Of a stretch of 64,000 bases of DNA, positions 18,123-27,280 are shown piece by piece; the stretch's first letter is position 1; every line of letters begins with the position of its first letter. The translations under genes were made by a program, and so were the position numbers. Below the pieces are notes generated by a model that searched no databases, was not told the origin of the DNA, and worked only from the letters and a program-made list of their open reading frames with translations. Origin of the DNA: Caballeronia terrestris (GTDB lineage: Bacteria; Pseudomonadota; Gammaproteobacteria; Burkholderiales; Burkholderiaceae); assembly GCF_001544515.1 (NCBI RefSeq), contig NZ_FCOL02000026.1, forward strand, positions 22,169 to 86,168, read 5' to 3'.

Positions 18123-19139
18123 TCAAAGACAAACCGGCTCGGCCTCCAACTGGACACCGAAATGCTCGAACACATCCCGCCGGATCGCGTCCGCAAGTTC
18201 GAGCACTTGCGCACCCGTCGCGCCGCCGCGGTTTACGAGCACGAGCGCCTGACGATCGTGCACCGCCGCGCCGCCGATCGCGCGCCCTTTCCAGCCGCAG
18301 CGGTCGATCAGCCAACCCGCCGCCAGCTTGGCCGATCCATCCGGCTGCCGATACGACACGACTTCAGGTTCGCGCGCCCTCAGCGCGTCGAAGGCTTCAG
18401 CGCCCACCACCGGATTCTTGAAGAAACTTCCCGCGTTGCCGAGCACCTTCCAGTCCGGCAGCTTCGCGCGGCGCACGGCGACGACCGCATCGAAGATAGC
18501 CTGCGCGTCGTGCTTGCCCGAATTTTCGAGCGCGCGCGCGACGTCGGCGTAATCGGCGCGCGGCGTCCACGCTTTCGGCAGTCGGAATACCACCGACGTG
18601 ATCAGAAACCGCCCGCGCCCTGCCCGCTTGAAAAAGCTGTCGCGGTAGCCGAACGCGCACGCCTCGCGATCGAACTCGTGCGCCTCGCCCGTCGCCAGTT
18701 CGATCGCTCGCAGTCGCTCGAAGCGTTCGCCCATTTCGAGGCCGTACGCGCCGATATTCTGAATCGGCGCCGCGCCGACCGTGCCCGGGATCAGCGCGAG
18801 GTTTTCGAGGCCCGGCATGCCAACGGCCAGCGTCCACGCGACGAAGTCGTGCCAGTTCTCGCCCGCGCCCGCTTCGACGAAATACGCATCGTCGTCTTGC
18901 GCGATCAGCCGCTTGCCGAGGATCCCGACCAGTAACGCGACGCCGTCGAAATCGCGCGTCAGCACGACGTTGCTGCCGCCGCCGAGCACCAGTTGCGGCA
19001 GGTTCGCGATGCGGCCATCGTTTGCAAGCGCTGCAACTTGCGCTTCGCTTTCGAGCCTCATTGCGAAGCGGGCGCGCACGTCGAAGCCGAACGTGTTGTG
19101 CGCGCGAAGCGGGTAGTCGGCGATGAGAGGCTGAGGCAT
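18123..19139 (-). CDS. murB: UDP-N-acetylenolpyruvoylglucosamine reductase
   Basis: 338 residues, the E. coli (type I) form. MurB uses FAD and NADPH to make UDP-N-acetylmuramate in the cytoplasm. The FAD-binding block LPQLVLGGGSNVVLTRDF, the GAAPIQNIGAYGLE segment, the YRDSFFK tyrosine loop, and the catalytic serine region GNAGSFFKNPVV are present. It is divergent from yajQ. Its 3' end borders the AT-rich patch and no terminator was seen. Confidence 0.96.
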   Translation of the reverse strand: MPQPLIADYPLRAHNTFGFDVRARFAMRLESEAQVAALANDGRIANLPQLVLGGGSNVVLTRDFDGVALLVGILGKRLIAQDDDAYFVEAGAGENWHDFVAWTLAVGMPGLENLALIPGTVGAAPIQNIGAYGLEMGERFERLRAIELATGEAHEFDREACAFGYRDSFFKRAGRGRFLITSVVFRLPKAWTPRADYADVARALENSGKHDAQAIFDAVVAVRRAKLPDWKVLGNAGSFFKNPVVGAEAFDALRAREPEVVSYRQPDGSAKLAAGWLIDRCGWKGRAIGGAAVHDRQALVLVNRGGATGAQVLELADAIRRDVFEHFGVQLEAEPVCL

Positions 19140-19269
19140 GAATAACCGCGTGGGGAAAAGAGGCGTCCTTGGGAAAATCGGGACGGCGTCGGTAGAATGA
19201 TGACCGGTCCGTGATTATAGCGAGAGCGCACCCGCGACCCGCGCCTCGCCTCAACGAAGGGGAATACAG

Positions 19270-19755
19270 ATGCCATCGTTTGACGTCGTCAGCGAAGCAA
19301 ACATGATCGAGGTGAAGAACGCGCTCGAGCAGTCGAACAAGGAGATTGCCACGCGCTTCGACTTCAAGGGTTCCGACGCACGCGTCGAGCAAAAGGAACG
19401 CGAACTGACGCTCTATGCCGACGACGATTTCAAGCTCGGCCAGGTCAAGGACGTGCTGCTCTCGAAGCTCGCGAAGCGCAACGTTGACGTGCGTTTTCTC
19501 GAATATGGCAAGATCGAGAAGATCGGCGGCGACAAGCTCAAGCAGGTCGTGACGATCAAGAAAGGCGTGACGGGCGATCTGGCGAAGAAGATCGTCAAGC
19601 TCGTGAAGGACAGCAAGATCAAGGTGCAGGCGAGCATTCAGGGCGATGCGGTACGCGTAGCGGGCACCAAGCGCGACGACCTGCAAAGCACCATCGCCAT
19701 GCTGAGAAAAGATGTCACCGACACGCCGCTCGACTTCAACAATTTTCGCGATTGA
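19270..19755 (+). CDS. YajQ family nucleotide-binding protein
   Basis: 161 residues covering the full YajQ fold of two ferredoxin-like halves: MPSFDVVSEANMIEVKNALEQ, RFDFKGSDARVE, KKGVTGDLAKKIVKLVKDSKIKVQ and QSTIAMLRKD. Some members of this family bind c-di-GMP and act as effectors; whether this one does is not visible from sequence. The protein is cytosolic. The gene is divergent from murB and convergent with plsY, with a shared terminator. Confidence 0.93.
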   Translation: MPSFDVVSEANMIEVKNALEQSNKEIATRFDFKGSDARVEQKERELTLYADDDFKLGQVKDVLLSKLAKRNVDVRFLEYGKIEKIGGDKLKQVVTIKKGVTGDLAKKIVKLVKDSKIKVQASIQGDAVRVAGTKRDDLQSTIAMLRKDVTDTPLDFNNFRD

Positions 19756-19774
19756 CGCGCGGGCCCTGAACCAC

Positions 19775-19799
19775 GAAGCCGCCCTCGGGCGGCTTCTTT
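19775..19799. terminator. Terminator between yajQ and plsY
   Basis: GAAGCCGCCC and GGGCGGCTTC form a perfect 10-bp stem with a 2-base nominal loop, then TTTC; it lies between convergent genes. Confidence 0.75.
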
Positions 19800-19806
19800 C
19801 ATTCTT

Positions 19807-20430
19807 TCATTCCGCAGCCTGAGCCGCGCGTTTCTTCTCGCCGATCCGGCTTTCCTGCCCGTTCAGCAGCTTCGAAATATTCCCACGGTGCCGCCAGATC
19901 AGAAGCGCGCTCATCACGGCGACCGCGAGCGAAATTCGGCTCGGCCCGAACAAAAAAACTTGAAAGAACGGAGCGAACACCGCTGCAACGAGCGCCGCGA
20001 GCGACGAATAGCGGAAAAAAAACGCGATGATGAGCCACGTAAGCAGCGTGGCGAGCCCGAGCACCGGATGGATCGCGAGCAGCACGCCAGCCGCGGTCGC
20101 GACGCCCTTGCCGCCCTGGAACCGGAAGAAGACCGGATACAGGTGGCCGAGAAACACAGCGATGGCGGCAAGCGCGATCGCCGTGCCGTCGAGCCCGAAG
20201 CGCGCGCCGAAATGCACGACGAACCACACCGGCAGCCAGCCTTTGAACGCGTCGCCGAGGAGCGTCAGGACGGCCGCGAGCTTGTTGCCGGTGCGCAGGA
20301 CGTTGGTCGCGCCGGGGTTGCCCGAGCCGTACGAGCGAGGATCGGCGAGGCCCATCGCGTGGCTCACGACGACCGCAAAAGAAATCGAGCCGATCAGGTA
20401 AGCAACAACGGCGACGATCAGATTGTTCAT
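19807..20430 (-). CDS. plsY: Glycerol-3-phosphate acyltransferase PlsY
   Basis: 207 residues with about five membrane helices. PlsY transfers an acyl group from acyl-phosphate to glycerol-3-phosphate at the inner membrane, the first step of phospholipid synthesis. Family motifs: GSGNPGATNVLRTGNK, GDAFKGWLPVW, HLYPVFFRFQGGKGVATAAG. The C-terminus has a basic cytosolic tail. ybaK lies 43 bases further 3'-ward on the plus coordinate, also minus strand. Confidence 0.95.
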   Translation of the reverse strand: MNNLIVAVVAYLIGSISFAVVVSHAMGLADPRSYGSGNPGATNVLRTGNKLAAVLTLLGDAFKGWLPVWFVVHFGARFGLDGTAIALAAIAVFLGHLYPVFFRFQGGKGVATAAGVLLAIHPVLGLATLLTWLIIAFFFRYSSLAALVAAVFAPFFQVFLFGPSRISLAVAVMSALLIWRHRGNISKLLNGQESRIGEKKRAAQAAE

Positions 20431-20473
20431 GGATTCAGCTCAGTCATTCAACGGTTCGAAAGTGGCGCGCATT

Positions 20474-20965
20474 TTAATCGACGCTCGCGCACTGCACGGG
20501 TTTCGCGTGCAGCAGTTCAGTCAGCACCGAAGGCCGGATACTCACCAGATAGCCGCGCCGCCCGCCGTTCAGATAGATCGTATCGAGATCGAGAATGCTC
20601 GATTCGACGTACACCGGCATCGCCTTCTTCGTGCCGAACGGCGACGTGCCGCCGACCAGAAACCCCGAATGCCGGTTCGCCACCTCCGGCTTGCACGGCT
20701 CGATGCGCTTGGCTCCCGTCTGCCGCGCGAGATTTTTCGTCGATACCGTGCGGTCGCCGTGCATCAGCACGATCAGCGGTTTCGCGTGCTCGTCTTCCAT
20801 GACGAGCGTCTTGATCACGCGATGTTCGTCGACCCCGAGTTGGCGCGCCGATTCCTCGGTGCCCCCATGCTCGACGTACTCATACGGATGCTCACCGAAT
20901 TCGACCTTGTTGCGCCGCAGGAACTGCGTCGCGAGCGTTTCGGATACGTGTTTGGCCTTGGACAT
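20474..20965 (-). CDS. ybaK: Cys-tRNA(Pro) deacylase, YbaK/EbsC type
   Basis: 163 residues from the ATG at 20965 (MSKAKHVSETLA); the frame continues to 21001 without conservation. YbaK proteins hydrolyse mischarged Cys-tRNA(Pro). The YbaK fold shows in HGGTEESARQLGVDEHRVIKTLV, GDRTVSTKNLARQTGAKRIEPC and SGFLVGGTSPFGTKKAMPVYVE, which holds the GxxPFG loop. The lysine in RVIKTLV is the expected active-site residue. It lies upstream of plsY in the same direction. Confidence 0.92.
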   Translation of the reverse strand: MSKAKHVSETLATQFLRRNKVEFGEHPYEYVEHGGTEESARQLGVDEHRVIKTLVMEDEHAKPLIVLMHGDRTVSTKNLARQTGAKRIEPCKPEVANRHSGFLVGGTSPFGTKKAMPVYVESSILDLDTIYLNGGRRGYLVSIRPSVLTELLHAKPVQCASVD

Positions 20966-21073
20966 GTGCGCATTGTAGCGGCGCCGATCCGCGCTCACCA
21001 TCGGCCGGACGGTCTATTGCGGGCGTCGCCGCGAGCGTGGCACGATCGTTCGCAGACGATCACGAGAAGCGAT

Positions 21074-22012
21074 TCACCCGCGCGGATGATGCTGCTGGTG
21101 CAAGGTGCGCAGACGTTCGCGCGCGACGTGCGTGTAGATCTGGGTCGTGGAGATATCGGAATGGCCGAGCAGCATCTGCACGACGCGCAAATCCGCGCCG
21201 TGGTTGAGCAAGTGCGTGGCGAACGCGTGCCGCAGCGTGTGCGGCGAGAGCGGCACGGTCACCCCGCCGACGATCGCGTGCCGCTTGATGATGTTCCAGA
21301 ACTGCTGGCGCGTCATGCCCTCGCCGCGCGCGGTGACGAAGAGCGCATCGGCGGCGCGGGCGCCCAGGAGCGCTGGACGCGACTCGCGCAGATACCGCTC
21401 GATCCAGCCGTGCGCCGTCTGGCCGAACGGCACGAGACGCTCCTTCGAACCTTTGCCCATCACGCGCAGGACGCCGTCGTTCAGGCTGATCTCGACCGTC
21501 TTCAGCGTGACGAGTTCAGTTACGCGCAGGCCGCTCGCGTACATCAGCTCGAGCATCGTGCGGTCGCGCAGGCCGAGCGCCGTCTCGACATCGGGTGCGT
21601 GCAGCAACGCCTCGACTTGCGCTTCGTTGAGCGTCTTCGGAAAGCGCGGCGGCTGTTTCGCGGAACGCAGCTTCAGCGTGGGATCTGCGACCGCGCGATG
21701 CTCGCGGATCGCCCAGCCGTAGTAGCGGCGGAACACCGACAGACGCCGGTTCGCCGAAGTCGCCTTGTCGCCGCGGCGCGCGGCCATGTAGGCGTTCAAG
21801 TCGGCTTCGGTGACGGTATCGATCGTGCCGCCGCGCGTCTTCGCGAGCCAGTCGGCGAAGAGCGTGAGGTCGCGGCGGTAAGCTTCGAGCGTGTTCGCAG
21901 CGAGCCCGTGTTCGAGCCACAGCGCGTCGCAAAATTGATCGATCGACGTGTTGCTCGCGACGAATTCGGGTGCCTGGGGCGGTTCAGTGAAGTCGGTGAG
22001 TTCGGTGCTCAT
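21074..22012 (-). CDS. xerD: Site-specific tyrosine recombinase XerD
   Basis: 312 residues. XerD with XerC resolves chromosome dimers at dif. The N-terminal core-binding domain (IDQFCDALWLEHGLAANTLEAYRRDL) is followed by the catalytic domain with the R-K-H-R-H-Y set: SGLRVTELV, the HTLRHAFATHLL box, LGHSDISTTQIYTHV. The C-terminal extension is short, as in XerD. Its ATG overlaps the ogt stop by four bases (ATGA), so it is coupled to ogt. Core gene context argues against a phage integrase. Confidence 0.93.
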   Translation of the reverse strand: MSTELTDFTEPPQAPEFVASNTSIDQFCDALWLEHGLAANTLEAYRRDLTLFADWLAKTRGGTIDTVTEADLNAYMAARRGDKATSANRRLSVFRRYYGWAIREHRAVADPTLKLRSAKQPPRFPKTLNEAQVEALLHAPDVETALGLRDRTMLELMYASGLRVTELVTLKTVEISLNDGVLRVMGKGSKERLVPFGQTAHGWIERYLRESRPALLGARAADALFVTARGEGMTRQQFWNIIKRHAIVGGVTVPLSPHTLRHAFATHLLNHGADLRVVQMLLGHSDISTTQIYTHVARERLRTLHQQHHPRG

Positions 22013-22488
22013 GCTCGTGCGATCAGTACGCCTTCATGCGCCAGCAGCCAGCGCTTGACGTCGGTGAAAAAATTGTCGCCCGCGTGATGCGCGAATCCAC
22101 CGAGGCCACTCGCCGCCACGACGCGGTGACACGGCACCACGATCGGCAGTGGATTCGAGCCGCACGCCTGCCCGACCGCGCGCGGCACGCTGCCGATCGA
22201 CTGCGCGAGCTGCCCGTAGGTCAAGACGTCGCCAGGCGGGATGCTGCTGATCGCGCGCCACACGCGGCGCTGGAACGCCGTGCCGCGCGAGGCGAGCGGC
22301 AAGTCGAAATGCATCGAAGGGTCGTCGAAATAGCGGTGGATCTGATCGGCGGCGGCCTGCGCGAGCGGCGTGTCCGGCTCGACGCAATGCGCCGATAGCG
22401 GCAAATAGACGATTTCGCGCACGGTCGAACCGTCGGTCCGGATGCCGACCTTGCCGAACGGCGCATCGATTATCGCGTTGAATGTCAT
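22009..22488 (-). CDS. ogt: Methylated-DNA-protein-cysteine methyltransferase (O6-alkylguanine repair)
   Basis: 159 residues from the ATG at 22488 (MTFNAIIDAPFGKVGI). The suicide enzyme moves alkyl groups from O6-guanine to its own cysteine. The active-site PCHRVV is intact, preceded by the DNA-binding helix GTAFQRRVWRAISSIPPGDVLTYGQLA and the AVGQACGSNPLPIVV stretch. The frame runs upstream into queG, but that part is a shadow. It starts 5 bases after the queG stop and overlaps xerD, making a queG-ogt-xerD transcription unit. Confidence 0.94.
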   Translation of the reverse strand: MTFNAIIDAPFGKVGIRTDGSTVREIVYLPLSAHCVEPDTPLAQAAADQIHRYFDDPSMHFDLPLASRGTAFQRRVWRAISSIPPGDVLTYGQLAQSIGSVPRAVGQACGSNPLPIVVPCHRVVAASGLGGFAHHAGDNFFTDVKRWLLAHEGVLIARA

Positions 22489-22492
22489 CGCA

Positions 22493-23749
22493 TCATTCTC
22501 CGGGAGTTTCACCGTAGCGGAGCGCCCATTCGACATGTTCGCGCACGACCGGCGACGGATCATCGGCCCGCGCCTGAAGCGCCTCGATGATCCCCGCGCG
22601 CTCGTCGTCCTCGATTTCTGCGCGGAGCGCGTTGCCCATCGCCACCGCGATATTGCGCAGCCACCGCTCGTGGCCGATGCGCCGTATTGCGCTGCCCTGC
22701 ATCCTGACATCGAAGTCGTCCGCGCTCCAGCGGAACAGTTCGACGAGCGACGCGCGGTCAAGTCCGTGCCGCACGTCGAAGTCGGCGACCGGCGCGGCTC
22801 GCGCGAACTTGTTCCACGGACACACGAGCTGGCAATCGTCGCAGCCATACACGCGGTTGCCGATCAGCGGCCGCAAGTCCTCGGGGATGCTGCCTTTCAG
22901 CTCGATCGTCAGGTACGAAATGCAGCGCCGCGCGTCCACGCGATACGGCCCGACAATCGCGCCGGTCGGGCACGCCGCGATGCAGCGCGTGCATTGGCCG
23001 CAGTGAGCGCCGTCGTGTTCCGGGGCGCCCAGCGGGTTCGTCACGGTATCGGGCGGCAGCGGCATATCGACGTAGATCTCGCCGAGGAAGAACAGCGACC
23101 CGGCATCGCGTTGCAACAGCAGCGTGTGCTTGCCGCGCCAGCCGACGCCCGCTTTCTGCGCCAGCGCGACTTCGAGCACCGGCGCCGAATCCGTAAAAGC
23201 GCGATAGCCGAAGCCGCCGATCTCGCCTTCGATCCGCTCCGCCAGTTGCTGCAGCCGGTTGCGCATCACCTTGTGATAGTCGCGTCCGCGCGCATAGATC
23301 GACACGACCGCGGCCGTCGGATCGGCGAGTCGCGACCACTCGATCGCGCGCCAGTCGTTGCGCTGACCATCGGCTGTCATGACGCTTTCGTCGCCTGTGA
23401 GACCAAGTGTGGAAGCCGGCAAATAGGCGATGCGGGCCGTGATGACGCGTCGCGTGCCGGCCACAAGCTCGGCCGGCCTCGCGCGTTTCATGCCATGTTT
23501 CGCCATATAATCCATTTCGCCGTGATAGCCTGCTTCGAGCCATGAAGCCAGGCCTTCTTCGGCATCCGTCAGGTCGGCGTCGCTGATGCCGACAGCACCG
23601 AACCCCAGCTCGCGCCCCCACGTCTTGATGCGTTGCGCGAGTTCCGCCAGCGCGGCTTCATCGTGGATATCGAAGGCGCGCGAGTCAGCGGCGGCGTTCC
23701 CGGACGCGGTCGTGACTTCCATAGAGTGTTCCGGCAATCGGTTCATCAC
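22493..23749 (-). CDS. queG: Epoxyqueuosine reductase
   Basis: 418 residues from 23749; the ATG at 23722 is an alternative. QueG reduces epoxyqueuosine in tRNA to queuosine, using cobalamin and two [4Fe-4S] clusters. The cluster cysteines are in HCGQCTRCIAACPTGAI and YGCDDCQLVCPWNK. The N-terminal part (LGFGAVGISDADL, GEMDYMAKHG) and the C-terminal HEAT-like helices (RWLRNIAVAMGNAL) complete the family layout. It is divergent from tsaE, with only 15 bases between starts. Confidence 0.95.
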   Translation of the reverse strand: MMNRLPEHSMEVTTASGNAAADSRAFDIHDEAALAELAQRIKTWGRELGFGAVGISDADLTDAEEGLASWLEAGYHGEMDYMAKHGMKRARPAELVAGTRRVITARIAYLPASTLGLTGDESVMTADGQRNDWRAIEWSRLADPTAAVVSIYARGRDYHKVMRNRLQQLAERIEGEIGGFGYRAFTDSAPVLEVALAQKAGVGWRGKHTLLLQRDAGSLFFLGEIYVDMPLPPDTVTNPLGAPEHDGAHCGQCTRCIAACPTGAIVGPYRVDARRCISYLTIELKGSIPEDLRPLIGNRVYGCDDCQLVCPWNKFARAAPVADFDVRHGLDRASLVELFRWSADDFDVRMQGSAIRRIGHERWLRNIAVAMGNALRAEIEDDERAGIIEALQARADDPSPVVREHVEWALRYGETPGE

Positions 23750-23764
23750 GACATTTTACGAGCA

Positions 23765-24328
23765 ATGCCCGCAGCCCAAGCACGATCGACGCCTACCCTT
23801 CCCGCCCCTCAGCTCGAACGCCGCTTCGAACTGCCGGACGAAGACGCGACGCTCGCCTTCGGCCAACGCTTCGCACAGGCGCTCGACTCGCTGCGTGCGG
23901 AATCTGAAGCATCGCAATCCATTCATCACGAACGTTTCACCGGCTTGCAGGTCCAGTTGATCGGCGACCTCGGCGCGGGGAAGACCACGCTCGTGCGCGC
24001 GACGCTACGCGCGCTCGGCCACGAAGGACGCGTGCGCAGCCCGACTTACACACTAGTCGAGCCTTATTCGCTCGATACGAAGTCCGGGCCGCTCGACGTC
24101 TATCACTTCGATCTCTACCGCTTCGCCGATCCCGCGGAGTGGGCCGACGCCGGCTTTCGCGAGTATTTCGATCGCGGCGCGGTGTGTCTCGTCGAATGGC
24201 CGCAGCAGGCGGGCGGCCTGCTCGGCGTGCCCGATCTCGAGTTCGCGCTGGAAATCGAGGGAGAAGGCCGCGCTTTGATTGCGCGGGCGTTTAGCGATAC
24301 AGGAAAGACATGTCTCGAAAGATGTTGA
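23765..24328 (+). CDS. tsaE: tRNA threonylcarbamoyladenosine biosynthesis ATPase TsaE
   Basis: 187 residues from the ATG at 23765; the open frame before this lies in the queG region. TsaE is the ATPase that, with TsaB and TsaD, makes the universal t6A modification. The P-loop is GDLGAGKTTLVRATL; RSPTYTLVEPY, HFDLYRFADPAEW and CLVEWPQ are conserved. The N-terminus carries an extra proline-rich stretch. Its last 19 bases overlap the amidase gene, a pairing also found in E. coli (tsaE-amiB). Confidence 0.95.
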   Translation: MPAAQARSTPTLPAPQLERRFELPDEDATLAFGQRFAQALDSLRAESEASQSIHHERFTGLQVQLIGDLGAGKTTLVRATLRALGHEGRVRSPTYTLVEPYSLDTKSGPLDVYHFDLYRFADPAEWADAGFREYFDRGAVCLVEWPQQAGGLLGVPDLEFALEIEGEGRALIARAFSDTGKTCLERC

Positions 24329-25845
24329 TCAAGCCGTTCCATTCGATCGAATCGACGGCGACCGCCTCGCACAACTGGCGCCGCCGGCAAGTGCTGCGCG
24401 CGGGCGTCTCGACGATCGCGCTCGCGCTCGTCGCCCCGCGTCTCGCACACGCGAGTTCCGTGCTGGGCGTGCGCGTCTGGCCCGCGCGCGACTACACGCG
24501 CGTGACGATCGAATCCGATCAGCCGCTGCAGAACAACCAGCAATTGCTGCAGGGACCGGACCGGCTCGTCGTCGACCTGAGCGGGCTCGATCTCGATCAG
24601 GAACTGAAGGATCTCGTCTCGAAGATCACGCCGAACGATCCGCAGATTCAGGCCGTGCGCATCGGGCAATATCAGCCGCACGTCGTGCGCATGGTATTCG
24701 ACCTGAAAGGCTCCGTGAAGCCGCAGGTTTTCACTCTCACGCCGATCGGCAGCTACAAGTACCGGCTCGTGTTCGACCTGTATCCGGCCGTCGCCCCCGA
24801 TCCGCTGATGGAACTGCTCGCCCAATCGGAGCGCAAGCAGGAAGCGTTCGACAAGACCAACCCGAATCCGAATCCGCCGCCCGCCACGTTGAGCGGCCCG
24901 GCGACGGCGCCCAAGCCGCTTGCGCAGGACAACTCCGACGACTTCTTCCAGAAGTACGCGGACAGCACCGATCTGCCGCGCGCGCCGGTCGCGTCCATCC
25001 CGCCGATGCCGGCGCCCGCGCCACGGCCGACGGTGAAACCCGCCGTGCCGCTCGCGCCGCCGCTCGCGAAAAGAGAGGACGACGACGACAACTACGCGTT
25101 CTCCGCGCCCAAGTCGAACAGCAAGCCGGGCACGACGCGCCTGCTCACCGTCGCGATCGATCCGGGCCACGGCGGCGAGGACCCCGGCGCGATCGGCGGC
25201 AACGGGACGTACGAGAAGCACATCGCGCTCGACATCGCGAAGAAACTGCGCGCGAAGATCGACTCCCAGCCGAACATGCGCGCGATGATGACCCGCGACG
25301 CCGACTTCTTCGTGCCGCTCAACGTACGCGTGCAGAAGGCGCGGCGCGTCGGCGCGGACCTCTTCGTCTCGATCCACGCGGACGCTTTCACCACGCCCGA
25401 CGCGCGCGGCTCGTCGGTGTTCGCGCTGTCCGACCACGGCGCGTCGAGCGCGGCCGCGCGCTGGCTCGCGAACAAGGAAAACGAGTCGGATTCGATCGGC
25501 GGGATCAACGTGCGCACGCAGGATGTCAGCGTGAACCGCGCACTTTTCGACATGTCGACGACCGCGCAGATCCGCGATTCGATGCGCTACGGCAATTTCG
25601 TGCTGAACGAGATCGGCGGGATCAACAAGTTGCACAAGGGATCGGTGGAACAGGCCGGGTTCGCCGTGCTGAAGGCGCCCGACATTCCGTCGATCCTCGT
25701 CGAGACCGCGTTCATCAGCAACCCGGACGAGGAATCGCGCCTGAACGACGACGCCTATCGCGACAAGATGGCGAACGCGATCATGAAAGGCATCAAGCGC
25801 TATTTCGCGGCGAATCCGCCGCTCGCGAAGAACCGGATGACGTGA
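24310..25845 (+). CDS. amiC: N-acetylmuramoyl-L-alanine amidase, AmiC type
   Basis: 511 residues. It cleaves the amide bond between MurNAc and the stem peptide to separate daughter cells. The N-terminus has a twin-arginine signal (NWRRRQVLRAG then a hydrophobic stretch to SHA-like AHA), then an AMIN domain (residues ~50-160), a proline-rich linker (~190-270) and the Amidase_3 domain. Zinc ligands are visible: AIDPGHGGEDPG, GTYEKHIALD, VSIHADA and the late glutamate in ILVETAFISNP. The overlap with tsaE suggests translation coupling. Tat export matches E. coli AmiC. Confidence 0.94.
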   Translation: MSRKMLIKPFHSIESTATASHNWRRRQVLRAGVSTIALALVAPRLAHASSVLGVRVWPARDYTRVTIESDQPLQNNQQLLQGPDRLVVDLSGLDLDQELKDLVSKITPNDPQIQAVRIGQYQPHVVRMVFDLKGSVKPQVFTLTPIGSYKYRLVFDLYPAVAPDPLMELLAQSERKQEAFDKTNPNPNPPPATLSGPATAPKPLAQDNSDDFFQKYADSTDLPRAPVASIPPMPAPAPRPTVKPAVPLAPPLAKREDDDDNYAFSAPKSNSKPGTTRLLTVAIDPGHGGEDPGAIGGNGTYEKHIALDIAKKLRAKIDSQPNMRAMMTRDADFFVPLNVRVQKARRVGADLFVSIHADAFTTPDARGSSVFALSDHGASSAAARWLANKENESDSIGGINVRTQDVSVNRALFDMSTTAQIRDSMRYGNFVLNEIGGINKLHKGSVEQAGFAVLKAPDIPSILVETAFISNPDEESRLNDDAYRDKMANAIMKGIKRYFAANPPLAKNRMT

Positions 25846-25857
25846 AGCTGAAGCGTT

Positions 25858-26739
25858 CTAGCGCGCCGCCGCCAGCCGCTCGACGATCCACCCGCCGAAC
25901 ACGTTCACGGCGAGTCCGGCCATCACGAGCGCGGCGCCGGCGATCTGCATCGGCGTGAGCGCCTCGTCGAGCAGCAGCGCCGCCGACGCCAGTCCGATGA
26001 TCGGCACCAGCAGCGAAAAAGGCGCCACCTGGTTCGCCGGGTAGCGCGCCAGCAGCTTGCCCCACAGGCTGTAGCCGATCAGCGTCGCGACGAACGCCAG
26101 ATAGGCGATCGCGAAAATCGAGAGCATCGGAATGGAACGCAGGCTCGACTCGATCTTCTCGGGGCCCTCGAAAATCCACGACAGCGCGAAAAACGGCAGC
26201 GGCGGAATCAGGCTCCCCCACACGACGAGCGACACCAGATCGACCTTGCCCATGCGCTTTGTCACGACATTGCCGAGCGCCCACATCGCGGCGGCGACGA
26301 GCGTGAACATGAAGCCGGCTAAGGTCATCGCGTGGCCACCCTGCATGCCGATCAGTGCGAGCCCGCACGCGGCGATCACGAGACCGGCGAGGTTCGAAGC
26401 CCGGACGCGTTCGTGCAGCAATATCGCGGCGAAGATCATCGTGAAGAACGCCTGCGCTTGCAGGACGAGCGACGCCAGACCGGCGGGCATCCCGACATAC
26501 ATCGCGTAGAAGAGAAAGGCGAACTGGCCGAGCGAAATCGACAGACCGTAGGCCAGCAGCCAGAAGAGCGGCACATTCGGGCGCTTGACGAAGAGCACCG
26601 CCGGGATCGCGGCGAGTGTGAAGCGCAGCGCGCCGAGGAGCATCGGCGGAACACCGTGCAGACCGACCTTGATCACGACGAAATTCACGCCCCAGGCGAG
26701 AATCACGACTAAAGCAAGCAGCAAATCCCTGGGCGACAT
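25858..26739 (-). CDS. EamA/DMT family transporter
   Basis: 293 residues with ten hydrophobic helices in two EamA repeats (residues ~5-130 and ~150-285). AWGVNFVVIKVGLHGVPP and ALRFTLAAIPA open the first repeat. The sequence resembles E. coli EamA, an exporter of cysteine-pathway metabolites, but substrate in this family cannot be assigned from sequence. It is convergent with the amidase gene, 12 bases apart, and stands alone. Confidence 0.85.
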   Translation of the reverse strand: MSPRDLLLALVVILAWGVNFVVIKVGLHGVPPMLLGALRFTLAAIPAVLFVKRPNVPLFWLLAYGLSISLGQFAFLFYAMYVGMPAGLASLVLQAQAFFTMIFAAILLHERVRASNLAGLVIAACGLALIGMQGGHAMTLAGFMFTLVAAAMWALGNVVTKRMGKVDLVSLVVWGSLIPPLPFFALSWIFEGPEKIESSLRSIPMLSIFAIAYLAFVATLIGYSLWGKLLARYPANQVAPFSLLVPIIGLASAALLLDEALTPMQIAGAALVMAGLAVNVFGGWIVERLAAAR

Positions 26740-26856
26740 CGCCGGCTCCGTTTCTTAGGCTTTTGCGGAAACGGCAGTTTAACGGAGGTCTTTGCAGCCG
26801 GCTTGTCTGAAACTGCGCCGACGCCCGCTCAAGGCGGACGTCCGCGCGGGCCTTGC

Positions 26857-27126
26857 TTACTTGCTCTGGCCGTTCTCCGTCCCAGCGGCGCCGCCAGCGG
26901 TGGTCTGATCAGGCGTCTTCTTGCCCGTCGACGACGTATGGCTACTCGTGTGGTGCTTCTTCGACTTGTGCTTCGAGGTCATGCCAGTAGCCGAGTCGTC
27001 CTGCGACGGGCCGGCGGTCGGCGCGGCCGTCGCGTTCGACGAGTTGCCCGACGAGGTCTGCGCCATCGCGCCGGTAGCTGCAAAAAGGCCAGCGGTCAAA
27101 GCGATCAAAAGCGTGTTCTTTCTCAT
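26857..27126 (-). CDS. Small secreted Ser/Thr/Lys/His-rich protein
   Basis: 89 residues from the ATG at 27126, chosen for the AAAGGAG ribosome-binding site and the signal peptide that follows (MRKNTLLIALTAGLFAATGAMA, cleavage likely after AMA). The mature part is low complexity: SSGNSSNATAAP, then KHKSKKHHTSSH. No conserved domain is recognisable. Similar small signal-peptide proteins are common in Burkholderia and unassigned. The His/Lys cluster might bind metal or anionic polymers; this is speculation. It is divergent from the pirin gene. Confidence 0.75.
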   Translation of the reverse strand: MRKNTLLIALTAGLFAATGAMAQTSSGNSSNATAAPTAGPSQDDSATGMTSKHKSKKHHTSSHTSSTGKKTPDQTTAGGAAGTENGQSK

Positions 27127-27280
27127 TTCGAAACTCCTTTCAAGTTGCTCAACGATGCTGCAAGCGGTAGAGAAAAAGCGGCAATAACGCGAATCGAACA
27201 GCGTGAACGGCACGGACGCTGCGCCCGCCGGAACCGACCAGTAGAATCGGTCATTCCAGGACTCGAACGCGGCGGACCCC

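Noticed and set aside
21074..22012. Phage integrase instead of XerD
   Set aside because: Size, motif spacing and coupling to ogt and queG in core genome fit XerD.
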